Source: Roridomyces roridus (lineage: Eukaryota; Basidiomycota; Agaricomycetes; Agaricales; Mycenaceae). Taken from it: a stretch of 64,000 nt of DNA. This document shows positions 1 to 10,392 of the stretch, one piece after another. The number at the start of each line of letters is the position of its first letter. Within the stretch, counting starts at the first letter, position 1. A program made the translations under genes and the position numbers. Location: NCBI GenBank assembly GCA_029378245.1, contig JARKIF010000026.1, forward strand, positions 186,001 to 250,000. The letters are read 5' to 3'. The notes beneath the pieces are model-generated. The model made no database searches. It was not told where the DNA came from and was given only the letters and a program-made list of their open reading frames with translations.

Positions 1-623
1 AGGCGGACAAGCTGCCTCGGACGCCACCTTGGTCCCGGGTATACCGTGCGGCGTGCCTCAAACTGTATGCATTGAGCCTTCAATTTGAAGTGTTTAGCAC
101 CATTCTCGCGGGACTGGCCACAAAATCAGTCTCTGAGCTCTATTTTCCAGTTCGGGGGAATTGGACCGTGAGAGACAACGGAATGTTAAGCCGACGAGTG
201 CCAATGGCCGCCGCCGAGTCGAACAGGTAGGTGCTAGGCCTTCTAGCCACGTTTGCTATCTTGACCACGAGAATCCTGGCTCCCTCTGGCCCAAGAGCTT
301 CAGATTAGCCAGCGGTTTCGGTACTCAAATCTGAACTTGGACATCACTGGCCAGAGGGTAACCCGGAGTTCCAACTAATATTACTGCCCAAATTCCAACA
401 CAATCTCGTAGATTAAATCACCCTCTCTATCACTAAACTTCCGGTCCGCTGCTAGTCATCTAGCACTCGCGGTAAACAACACCTCCACCAAGGGCTTCAG
501 GAGACGAAGACCCTGACTTGAACCCAGGCTCCACGAGACGGTCGATACAACTCCACGAGACGAAGGCCTCGATTCCTTTGATTTTGATTCAGGTATCCAC
601 GAGACGGAACCTTCTCACGAAAC
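1..623. other. Non-coding stretch with CACGAGACG-like repeats
   Basis: No reading frame here resembles a gene. Between about 500 and 625 the motif CACGAGACG and close variants recur several times, which looks like a decayed retrotransposon leader. The same flavour of sequence (CCACGGGACGAG) reappears just beyond the inverted-repeat element at about 2185, in front of the Copia gag fragment, so that element probably inserted into this leader. Confidence 0.4.
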
Positions 624-844
624 GAGGCAACGCCGATTAGTGGTGGGTGGGTCCGGTTCAAAGAAACAGTTCGAACGCGAACCGAACTGAACTGAACGCC
701 CGTTCAGCGTTCAGGTTCGGTAAATTGGTGAACCTGAACGCAAAGTTCGGTTCGGCGTTCGGGCGGGAGTGGGCGCGTTCGAACGTGAACGCAAAATCGA
801 ACCGAAAGCAAGGGGTATCCGCCGGGAGATGCCGAGACACAGCC

Positions 845-1194
845 TCATAGGTAGGGTAGGGTCTGGGGGTCCTTAATACACTTTTCCGACTGTTGTTCAG
901 AATCTTCCAAAAACACTTTTGGGACACTCTTGGAAAAAATTGATTTCTTTGATGGGAACATTGATACCAACAGTGATTCTGAACCCAGTTAGAAGTTTCA
1001 TTTTTGGGCTCAGATTGAGCTCGAGGATGGAATCTAATGTTCGTTTAACGTTCCTGCACTGGCCAAGTGGCGGATCAAGAGAATTCATCATCTCCCAGTC
1101 ACGTTTCTCGGCCATCAGTCGTCACGTGAATTTCCTAATGGGGCTCGGCTAATAGGTAGGTAGGGGGCTGGGGGTCCTTAGTTCACTTTTCCGA
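845..1194. repeat. Pair of direct repeats of about 45 bp
   Basis: The stretch around 845-892 (ATAGGTAGGGTAGGG, then CTGGGGGTCCTTA, then CACTTTTCCGAC) recurs with small changes at about 1150-1194. The two copies lie in the same orientation about 300 bp apart inside the larger inverted-repeat element. Their origin is unknown. Confidence 0.45.
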
Positions 1195-1203
1195 CCCTGT
1201 GTA

Positions 1204-1667
1204 AGGTAGCCGACATGCACGCACGGTAAACCTGTCAAGTGGCTGTGAGAGTAGTTCTAAATAAGGAAGGTTTCGATTTTTGCCTTGTCTCTGCAGTGTT
1301 TCTGCACTGTTCTGGGGCCAGGAATGAATGTTTTGAATGCATTATGAGTTGTAAACTACTTTTGTGCCCAACAGATCCCACCATGTCCCCGCATTTGGGC
1401 CTCATGCCTGCTGATCTTCGGGCACATGATGCCCCACGTTTGACACACGTGACACGGGAAAGTTCTCCGATGTGCTTATTCCCGTTCGTCTGGCACACGA
1501 CAATGTTCCTGGATGTAGTTCTAAGCTTTCTTAGTGAGCCAAGTAGCAAATACAAGTATTCTACACCTGAACTGGCCCAAAAGTCGAGAGGAAATCGAAA
1601 CCTTCCTTATTTAGAACTACTCTCACAGCCACTTGACAGGTTTACCGTGCGTGCATGTCGGCTACCT
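1204..1667. mobile_element. Tc1/mariner-type MITE, about 464 bp
   Basis: The first roughly 75 bp (beginning AGGTAGCCGACATGCACGC) is repeated almost perfectly as the reverse complement at the right end (ending GCGTGCATGTCGGCTACCT). A TA dinucleotide flanks each side, as expected from TA-targeted Tc1/mariner insertion. No transposase is present, so this is a non-autonomous element. The near-perfect arms suggest it is fairly young. It lies inside the 624-2168 element. Open frames that cross it are artefacts of the inverted arms. Confidence 0.75.
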
Positions 1668-2309
1668 TATAATTTTTTAAGGGTGACTACCCCTTGACCG
1701 AAAGCCGCCATTCTTGAGACTTTGACTGCAAGTTCAAGTTGATTACCAGCTGGAGACTCAACAGATTAGTGAAACCACTCACACAGTCACCTTTAATGCA
1801 ACCAGAAGCCAAGTAAGAGACTGCGGTGGGTCGGTGCTGGCTGTCCGATCAGTATTGATGGTGCATCAGAGCGGCGCGAGTCGGATTGTACAGGCATTGC
1901 GCACGTATAATTGCACTGGGTGCCTAGTCTGTGTTACTTTGTGCTTCCATAACTACATTTGAAGCTCATCTTACCCCGAAGTTTGCTTAGATTATCACGG
2001 GAAAATCCGGGGTTCGAACGCGTTCGAACGCCGAACTGAACGCGAACGTGCGTTCAGGTTCAAGGTTCGGGAGTTCACTGAACCGAACGCTGCGTTCACG
2101 TTCGGCGTTCAGCAAAAAGGTGCCCGAACGCGAACGCGAACCGGACCGACCCATCACTATCGGCGTTGATTTTTGATCGCCGATCCACGGGACGAGACCC
2201 CGTCGCTAACCACCACAGTCGATTCACGCCGTCGCCGCCGTCGCTCGCTGCTGCTTAACACCATCCCAACACTATCCGCCGCGTCGCTTTACCATCCACT
2301 TACCCAACC

Positions 2310-2777
2310 ATGGCCGAAACCACCCGTTACACGATGCCGCGCCTCAACAACGAGAATTATGCCGAGTGGGCCCTCCGCATGGAAGCCGTTCTGATCAAGA
2401 AAGGTCTGTGGACCAACGTGACTTCCATTCTCGTCTCCCCAATTCAATCCGACGGCACCACGGTCAAAACTCCCACCGAACTTCAAGCAGAGCGCGCCGC
2501 CAAGATGGCCGAGGCTCGGGCCGAACTCATCCTTTGCGTCGACGCTGGTCAACTCGCCCATATGACCTCTCGGGATCCCAAGGTCGTCTGGGACAACCTC
2601 GAACGCATGCATCGCGCCGCCGGCTTCGCTACCAGCCTCGCCCTTCGCCGTCAATTCCTCACTGCGAAGAAACTTGATTCCGAGACCATGGAGGCTTGGA
2701 CTGCCGCGCGCAAGTTCCAGACGATTCCGCGAAGAACTTATCGTCAGGCGATCCACGTCCACCATCTGCTCTTTTGA
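2310..2777 (+). pseudogene. Truncated Copia-type gag fragment
   Basis: The 155-residue frame opens with MAETTRYTMPRLNNENYAEW, the usual start of a Ty1/copia Gag (DUF4219/UBN2 type): a short polar N-terminus, then a conserved L-x-x-x-N-Y-x-x-W segment and a helical region. It resembles the gag part of retrotransposons that carry a zinc knuckle and polymerase downstream, but here the frame ends after METMEAW-like sequence and no protease, integrase or reverse transcriptase follows. The CT-rich, ATG-poor leader at about 2170-2309 fits an element leader. It is unrelated in sequence to the full-length Copia element at 26.6-32.2 kb. I read it as a dead remnant upstream of NLR copy 1. Confidence 0.7.
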
Positions 2778-3022
2778 GCTTTGCCTATTGCTACTGTGTC
2801 TTGACTAGTACTGTGTCGCGTTTCTGTATCCCCCATATGCATGTCGTTTATATATGATGCTGGGGAAACGTGGGTGCGCATCCTTAAGATCCAGTTCTCC
2901 TCACCTCTAGATCTGCCTTGTAATTGCTGTGCTCTGTGCTATTACGGGACGCTCACACTACAAGGCAGTGTATTTACCCACACTGCCTCTCTTCCTGTCT
3001 TCCTGTCTTCCACCACTCGACA
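2778..3022 (+). promoter_or_regulatory. Upstream region of NLR copy 1
   Basis: This short gap is the presumed promoter and 5' leader of NLR copy 1. It ends in a pyrimidine-rich run (CTCTTCCTGTCTTCC-like) just before the start codon. Copies 2 and 3 have related leaders containing a GGCAGTGTG or GGCTGTGTA word followed by CT-rich sequence, so at least the last 80 bp or so were duplicated with the genes. Confidence 0.4.
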
Positions 3023-5737
3023 ATGCTCCGCCTCGAAGGGGATCGTCCAGTTCGCCTTCAGAATCAAGGCCCCGGCAACATCGTGCGCATCGAAGGAGAT
3101 CGGCCAGTTCAGTTCCAGAACAGTGGCACCTTCAATAATGTCGCGGGGAGCATGCATGTCTCTCATACCACCAACGTCGGGGAATACGGTAGGTCAATAT
3201 ACCTCGCAACCGGAGCTGCGCTCTGACTCGATCGAGGCCTCGACATCCTGTTCCGTGCCATGTCTCCTGATGCAATCCATGACTCGGCCGAGCGCCCTCC
3301 GGATCCCTCTTGCCATCCGGGCACCCGCAGGGCCATCTTGGATCAGTTGGACAAATGGTCCTTCGAGCAGCCCAGCGACAGCCTGATACTCTGGGTTCAC
3401 GGCTGCGCTGGTATCGGCAAGTCGGCGATCGCCCAACAGTTTGCCGCCAGCTGCCACGATCGCGGCCAACTGGGCGGCTCCTTCTTCTTCAAGCGGGGAA
3501 GCGCCAGCTGCGGTACTTGGCGGAATGTGCTTCCCACGCTGGTGTATCAGCTCACCGTCGCATTTCCCCAACTCGGCCCCATGATACAGCGCGCAGTCGA
3601 CACGGACAGGCGAGTGCTGGGGAAGGCGATGCACCACCAGCTCGAACAGCTCCTAGTCAAGCCTTTCAGAGAAACACCCCCGCTACGCTCTCGACCCATC
3701 CTGGTCATTGATGGTTTAGACGAGTGCGAAGACCGCGGAGCACAAACTACGCTCATGCGTGCACTGATCGACATCTTGCGTTCTGGCAATGCAACCCTCC
3801 ATATCCTCGACTGCAGTCGCTCCGAGCCACATCTGCGCGAAGTCTTCGAGGCTACAGAGAACTCGGACGTCTGTCAGGGTCTCGAGATACAGACCGATGC
3901 GTCTGCGCTCACAGATATTCGTCGATATCTTACAGAAGAGTTCTCGCGAATCCATCAACTTCACACCTGCCGCGGAATGCTGTTGGAAGCCGACTGGCCC
4001 GGAGAAGATACAATCGATCACTTGGTCCGCAAATCTTCCGGAACTTTCATCTACGCGAGCACCGTTCTTCGCTATGTTGACGATGAATATTCTCATCCTG
4101 CGGAGCAACTCGACGCGGTTCTCAGTCTGGATCCCGCCAGTTTAACTCCTCTCGACGATTTGTACACTCAGATACTGGCGGCTGTGCCCAACAAGCGGAC
4201 ACTCCTCCGTGTCGTGCACGCCGTCCTGGAAACAGAATTAGACCCCGAAGTAATCGACGGTGCATTACAAATGCGAAGAGGCACTTCCCGGGCTATTTTA
4301 CGCGGCTTACACGCAGTGGTCCGTGTCCACCCTGTGCGCATCTTGAGGTCTCAGCAACCGGTTGAATTGTTGCATGCCTCTTTTGAGGACTTCTTGGTGG
4401 ACTCGCACCGGTCCTCCTCGTTTTGTGTATCTGGTGAAGGCGGGCTGGAAACACTGGTGCATGACATGGCTCGTGCCCTCTCGTCTGGGTCATTGGAGCC
4501 TTACGACTTTCAGTGAGTCATCCATTTTTGAGATTAGACGAGCGAAAAGTGAAGTGTGACACAGGTCGATCACATCGGCTTTTGTGCAGCGCTTTCCCAA
4601 AATCCCTCCATCGGACAAGTTGCTCCCCGTGTTTTGGAATGTCAATTTTCAGCATGAGGTATACAACCATTACTGGCCATGGAGCTCGAAAGATCAAGCC
4701 CAGACCGTTATCACTTGGCTTGAGGTTAAACCTGATTTCCTCGCATCGTCAAGTACACAATGCTAATTAAAACTACCAAAGCAAATTTCACCTGCGCCAG
4801 TGGACCTCATTAGAACATGGAGCAATTTCTGTAAACTCGCACGTGCATTTGAGCCCACTCCTGTCGGTGTTTTTCCCGCTCTTCCGGCCTGCCTCCGTAT
4901 GTTTGCTCATCTTTTCGGTAGACTTCGAATTCGGAAAGTCCTCGTGATTATCCCACAAAGATATCTCATCCGGAGTATCTTCAAAGCCCAGATCTCCTTT
5001 CTGTATTGCGCATTTGGGATGTATTACCCCGGTTCAGCTTCCGCCACGATATCCTTCTGGTTTTGGACTTGCTAGCGCTGAAATGGAATGTCCTCCTGCC
5101 GCTTACCAAGGTATCAGGAACTGATTCGGTAGATATCGTGGCTATCCAAGAATTTCTCAATGATCCTGAAAAATCTGGTGCCTTGTTCATGCCTCGCAAA
5201 GAAATCATGCATTTTGCAGCCCTGCGATCGATACGACACCTCAAGGAGGCGGTGTTACAACCGAACTATATCCCTCAATTCAAACTGCAAGTACTCATTC
5301 CTTCCGTGCAAATGAATCACTGAACTGCAACAGAGAGGCATGGATTTCGCTCCTGTTTCGCTATCAACCGGATGCCGAGCTGTTAGATGCACTCAAGGAT
5401 GTCAACCTTGCGCAGGCCTGCTCACGTCTCGAATTGGACGCGCAGTATCACCTGGCATGCCACGAGGGTGGCCATGTGCAGCCCAGATGGTTTGCCATAA
5501 TTTTGAAATGGATTCGGGTGGGTCATAATCCTATCCGTTGAACCTGTGATCATTCTTTGGTCGCAGAAAGCACCCTCTCCACCGCCCGAGCTTCTCCGCT
5601 CATGGGAGCAGCAGAAGAAGGCGGTCAAAGAATGCTACGCTCGTCTCCCATCGGAGATGTATCCGGATGACCCTCCTGAAGTGGACTATGATTCGGACTT
5701 GGATATTTATTTTGACGATCATTTAGACGAAGATTAG
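3023..5737 (+). CDS. NACHT NLR-like receptor, copy 1
   Basis: Predicted STAND NTPase of about 790 residues, probably cytosolic. Exons read as 3023-3188, 3237-4512, 4565-4724, 4782-4862, 4922 to about 5250, about 5330-5517 and 5567-5737; the junction before the sixth exon is weak. The first 55 residues carry a two-fold repeat (LEGDRPVRLQ, then IEGDRPVQFQ) followed by FNNVAGSMHVSHTTN. The next exon opens with GLDILFRA and CHPGTR, marks of agaricomycete NLRs. Walker A (GCAGIGKS) is near residue 111 and Walker B (ILVIDGLDEC) near 210. A winged-helix-like block (FEDFLVDSHRSSSF) ends the large exon. The C-terminus is helical (SVLRIWDVL, then WISLL) and ends in a polar, acidic tail after SPPPELLRSWEQQ. 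There are no WD40, ankyrin or TPR repeats. One oddity is HILDCSRSE where copies 2 and 3 have HILICSRSE. Related fungal NLRs act in non-self recognition; that role is inferred here. Confidence 0.85.
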
Positions 5738-8127
5738 GAATAATGCGAGGAATCTATATTCTCAGTCTCCCCAGTCAGGTGTTGTTTTTCTTGGGAATTC
5801 CATGAATCATGCCGCTGCGAGAGGGTGTCCTGTGCAATATAACCATCCTGCCCCAACTCAGAAGCCCTTGACGGCTGCAACTCTCATGGTCAGTGGCACT
5901 CGAGTATTCAGGCTCCTTCCCGTCTCCTCCCCATCTCTTCCCTCCACCTTCTGAGTCCTCTTTGACACCATCAAGGTTCGACGCCACCATATCCTCGCTG
6001 TCACGGTCGATGGCCGAAAGCTTCCCGTTCGACTCGGGCCTGGATCCTACGTTGCTTTGATTCTACCATTTTTCATCGACACCTAGCGCCAGATAGTGTT
6101 CCATTTTCCCTCAGCTTCAGTGAAAGGGATCGTGCGTGCATTTTTACAACCGAGACTGGAGACCAAATCAAGTCAAAAATGCAAGATAACAGTAGGACTG
6201 GGGGATCGCGAACTATTCGTTTCGAATACACTGATATCGTGTTGAACGCAAGGCAACGGGCTGCCTCACCAGACTGGCGAGCGAAAGGGTCTTGAGTGAG
6301 CGGGGTCTCTGTTCCCCTCTGCACCACATCTCAACAGAGCAGGAACGAGTGTGCGGGGACCGAAACTGGCAATGAAGAATGATAAAGAGACTCGGCGGTG
6401 GATGGCCACACCTGCGTGTAATATGTCGTGAACGGTCTTCGAATTCCCAGCTGGCAGGAGTCCCGTTCGATTCGGGGTCCAGTTGTAGCATGGCCTCTCT
6501 GCTTTTACGATGCTTCTTTTGTTCAATTTTACCGCTGGACGCACGGGATGGTAGTAGTAATGTTGAGATGAACGAGGCAGCGGTCTGCCGTAGATCTCAC
6601 CACCAGCCACGACTGGGTTGGTCAAGAGTGAGTTAAAGGTAACCAGAATCGAAGACAACGGTGGTTGGCCACGCCTGTGATGTATAAATGGTGTTTTTCA
6701 AGTCAAGCAGGAGTCCCGTTCGATTCGGGGTCGAGTTCTATTATCTTGTCAAAGAAATTTTTGCTCCCTCGAGGACGCGGTCAAGTAACGCTGAACGTTG
6801 AACTGCGGGAAACATTGAGTCAATAATATATACATCTGTATCTTACAAAAACAATCTCATTCTTTGTTTCTCCCGAAATCCCACATGACCGAAAACGCGT
6901 ACATGTCGGCAGAAGCAGGTTTTGCATACTCGCCGCCATCGCTGACGCAAAATCCTAGGCATGCGCGGGGAAGGTGAAGGTGATTGTAATGTGAGTTTGA
7001 CCAACGCACTGGTTCTCGGGCGTTCAGAACTTGAACTACGGTTAGTGAACCAATCAGTGTCACCACTCACCATACCGTGACTCGTGGCGGCTACGGATCC
7101 GGGAGAGGCAGGATGGCAGGCACGGCCGAGTGGTGAAAACTGGCCCCTTGGCTGATCTAGCGCCTCAAGAGCAGTACTGGGCATAACGCGACTTGAAGCT
7201 TGAAGCTTGAAGCTTGTAGGCGGCGAGAGTAGGATGACTTGGAATGATACCCAAGTTGAAGATGCCAACGCAAAAATACAACATTCCCTAAATATTCGGT
7301 AATCGTGCCAGAGGGCCACAGTCGTCACCGAGAAAGCGAGGAACAGAGTTGGTGCTTGCCGACAACCTTCAAGTCTGCCTCGCCCAAGGTTGCCGCAGAA
7401 GATTCGAGATTCTAAGGAGATCCATGCGAGATGATAGGTAGGGCTAAGTGGTAGATGGTGTGGGTGCCGGGAGAGAAGCACCAGTAGTCATTCATATGCA
7501 TCGTGAGTGAGCGGCAATGTAAGCACGAGAAGGCAGGTACTCGTCTCGAGCACACATCAAGCGATGACTACAGCCTACAGACGTAGCGGCACCAGCCAAG
7601 GAATTCGCCATCTTTGCGCCTTGAGATCTTGAGAGGTTCTCGAGCCGGAAGGAAAATACGCGACGACCCACATCAGTCCGACTCTCATGCCTTTCCGGAG
7701 TCGATCAGGGCCGGTCGGGTAACTTGAGGACGGGACGGGACAAGACGGCCAAGATATTGGGGCAAACGTGAACCGCGCCAGCGCTTGATGTCGATAAAGG
7801 AATGATACCACTTTTTTCAATGGAAATGGTCCGAGTACTAGTCCAAATCGGAATAGAGAGAGACACACACACAAGCAGAGGAGCAAACATTCGAAGGGCT
7901 CGGCGAGCTCAGTATTCCAGCTGAGGTCCGAGGAGGGCATGAATCCGAGGTGGGGCGGGGACACGTTTCGTTCAGCGAAAGGGACAAAAGCGGATGTGTC
8001 AGCTCAGCTGCGGGCCTCGGCTGTGATTGCCGAATTGCATTTTTCCCGTTGAGCCGTACCCCCATCTTCCTGCTTATAGACCCCATGCGTCGATTCACCG
8101 TCGCCCACTCGTCTCACCCTGGCTCTC
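5738..8127. other. Long non-coding interval
   Basis: No recognisable gene. Open frames here are short or low in family-like content. The interval holds three CCCGTTCGATTCGGG-like words (about 6024, 6461 and 6713), two of them in related repeat copies annotated separately, and a triple AAGCTTG repeat near 7190-7216. The last few hundred bases are presumably the cyclin promoter. Confidence 0.4.
6385..6740 (+). repeat. Two SINE-like repeat copies with a tRNA T-arm-like word
   Basis: Copies at about 6385-6500 and 6650-6740 share GGTGG-x-TGGCCAC-x-CCTG near the start and GCAGGAGTCCCGTTCGATTC at the end. The end resembles the T-arm and B box of a tRNA, and the TGGCCAC word could serve as an A box, so these may be tRNA-derived SINE heads. 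No acceptor stem can be folded, so they are not tRNA genes. Similar T-arm-like words recur elsewhere in the window. Confidence 0.35.
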
Positions 8128-8992
8128 ATGTCTTCGTCCTGGAGCGACTTGAGCTTGTCGTCTGCCTCCGCCTCGTCTTGGAGTGCCATCCACCCTGCCT
8201 CGCAAGCTGATCCATCCACACACTCACCCGAGCTGCTCGCGCTTCTAGACATCCAGCTCTCGATCCCAGTACTACGTACGTGTCCCGGCCCTGATCTGCA
8301 TCTCCGTCGACCTCATCCATCCTAGAATACGTCGTCGACTACATCTCACACAGCGTCGACGAAGCATTCGGTCTTCCCCGCGGTTTAGGCGCTCAAAGCG
8401 CTTCACGTCCTTTGTCAGCACCGTCCTCTCCCGCGCCGAGATCCCCCTCGCCACCGTCCTTGTCGCACTGCACTACGTCACCCGTGCACGGCCACAGCTC
8501 ACCATCGCAGTCTCCAAGTACGCTTTGGAGCGTGTCTTCCTCGGCGCACTCGTATGTGCCGCCAAGTACACCAATGACTCGACGCTCAAGAACGTCCACT
8601 GGGGGATATGCACCGGCATATTTGGGACGGGTGATATCGGACGGATTGAGCGCGAGTTTCTCGAGGTGCTGGATTGGCAGCTGGGCTTTACGGAGGAGGA
8701 GCTGCTCATGCATCGCATGGGGCTCGTCAGAGCGGCGTGGCGTGCAGAGCAGGAGATGCATTTGACGACCGTCTTCAGTCATGCATCGACATATCCCCAC
8801 TGCAGGCCGAGCACAGGCGAGGCTGGCGTCCCCGAACTCGAGCCGTCGTCGCCGCAGTCGAGCATCGGCAGCCTCTCTCCGCCTACACCCGTCTCCGTCT
8901 CTGCCTCTGCTCTCCATGACAAGGCCCAGCATGCCGCTGAAGGCTACGACTTCCTGCACCCGTTCTTCCATGGGCACGCGTATCTCGAGTAG
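8128..8992 (+). CDS. Pho80/Pcl-like cyclin
   Basis: Regulatory subunit for a Pho85-type cyclin-dependent kinase. Exon 1 is 8128-8275 and intron 1 is 8276-8325 (GTACGT...TAG). The splice joins ELLALLDIQLSIPVL to YVVDYISHSVDEAFG, the conserved start of the cyclin box in this family. The core follows: RFTSFVSTVLSRAEIPL, then ERVFLGALVCAAKYTNDST, then KNVHWGICTGIF and GRIEREFLEVLDWQLGF, all diagnostic for Pcl/Pho80 cyclins. The C-terminus is Ser/Pro-rich and ends HGHAYLE. Between VDEAFGLPR and SKRFTSF (about 8380-8400) the frame shifts by one base and I found no plausible intron, so this is either a frameshift mutation, a sequence error or an intron I could not see. Such cyclins control phosphate response, glycogen metabolism or polarity; the exact role here is unknown. 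Confidence 0.8.
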
Positions 8993-10392
8993 TCTCGACG
9001 CTACTTCATGCTGTGCCTGGCTTGGCATCTTCTCCGCATTTTCGATAATCGAATTTGAAATCGAGACACATGCATCCAGGGCCCGCACGCACGTGGCGTC
9101 GCGCTGTTCCTATAGCTGCTCTCATGACGATACCCACGATACCCTCACAAACTACATATCCATGATTTCCGATTCACACATGCATCTACATCCTGTAATC
9201 TCTACCGCAAGCATTCGAGTCTGTTGACCATGCGTCTGTTTATTGCGATCGAAACGAAGCAACGTTGTGGAAAAAGGCGGGCCGTCTGACTGGTATAATC
9301 TCTTGTCATCGAGCCGGTGCGTCAGTTGGCTTTACGCCTCCGGGAACGCCGCCTCGATATCACGACACAGACTAGGATGCATTTACGAGTTCCATCTCTG
9401 CCAAGTCGTCAACCTATCCTCATCCCGGTAAACCAACACGCGGATTCGTCGGCCGCCGCTCCTAACCAATATTTCGTTCTTTCCTGCGCCGCAGTCTCAG
9501 TCTGCCGCAGTCCTTTCGCACGGACCAGCCGGTGCCTCCCCGTTCTAGTATAAAAGGTCCTTGTATTTTGCAAGGTCCTTCTGGATACTGAACAAGGGGA
9601 TTTTCAACCGTTCTCTCACTCCTATGATAGCGGACCAAACTTCATGACAAGTCGTAATTTTGACCGGGTAGCTCCAATATTGTATATTCTGGCTCAGAAC
9701 ACCATGGTTTATAGGCAAAATTTTCATTTCAGAAAAAACGGAGGAGGTTTGACCGTGGGGAAAAAAAAGCGCGAAATTCGGACCCGCCGAACAGAAATTG
9801 TATGTACCTAAATGGGCCTCAGGATGCTCGGGAGCAGCAATGAAGATTTTGGGATGGGTGAGCAACCTCGGATTGGCATGTGTGAGCCTGACACACGGAC
9901 ATTCTACGATTTTGTGGACGTAGGGGCGACGGCAGAGCCTTCGGCTGTCATCGGCTATCATCGGCTATCATCGGCTATCACCGGTTATGACCGGGCCGCC
10001 ATCAAAAGCGCGAAATCTCTGACCGAAAAACCAAACCTTTGAATTTTGACCTTCTGCTCCGAGGGATCTGTAGAGGGCCTTCTTAGGATGCTATTTATGC
10101 ACTCCAATAAAAAATCTGGCCAGTTTTGAGTCACCAGTAACGATTTCCAAATTGGGATTTCGACTTGTCACAAAGTGATGTCCGCTATCATACAGGACCC
10201 GAAGCCTCACAATTTCCCTGTCCACATGGCACAAGCACACATTCGTCTGAGGCTCAGGCTGAGCGTCTCTAGCTTTTTCTCCGATATGCTCTTCCAGGTG
10301 CTGTGGCGGCCGGTTCTGGAATCTGCCAAGGTTCTGCCAAATGAAGCACTGTTGCACCGGAAGTGTCGGCCTAAAACCCACACTCTGGCAAT
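8993..10392. other. Non-coding interval after the cyclin
   Basis: No recognisable gene. On the minus strand, 9545-9961 is open for 138 codons (ending KDLAKYKDLLY), but it matches nothing I know and may be repeat-derived. The GGTCCTT word occurs twice near 9556-9580. Sequence between 10091 and 10390 has no clear coding character. Confidence 0.35.
9945..9985 (+). repeat. Short tandem repeat, CGGCTATCAT unit
   Basis: The unit CGGCTATCAT is repeated about four times (CATCGGCTATCATCGGCTAT and onward), ending in a diverged CACCGGTTATGACCGG. It is a simple local expansion with no evident function. Confidence 0.7.

Larger units (their letters stand above)
624..2168. mobile_element. Inverted-repeat element with GTTCGAACG-rich ends
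   Basis: The left end (CAACGCCGATTAGTGGTGGG) and the reverse complement of the right end (CAACGCCGATAGTGATGGG) match, and both continue into GGGTCGGTCCGGTTC-like sequence. Inside each end, about 150 bp is packed with GAACG/CGTTC words such as GTTCGAACGC, giving many small palindromes. Short inverted ends with subterminal motif arrays are typical of non-autonomous hAT-like elements, but I could not identify a clear 8 bp target duplication. No transposase is visible. The interior holds a separate Tc1/mariner-like MITE. Confidence 0.5.

Noticed and set aside
1235..1697. Open frames of 106 and 152 codons on both strands
   Set aside because: They lie inside the inverted arms of a MITE and mirror each other; no protein similarity.
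624..2168. Calling this element hAT with confidence
   Set aside because: The ends look hAT-like, but the bases outside the inverted ends do not form an 8 bp direct duplication, so the superfamily is left open.
8393..9088. 231-codon minus-strand open frame
   Set aside because: It is antisense to the cyclin coding sequence, which has clear family motifs on the plus strand.
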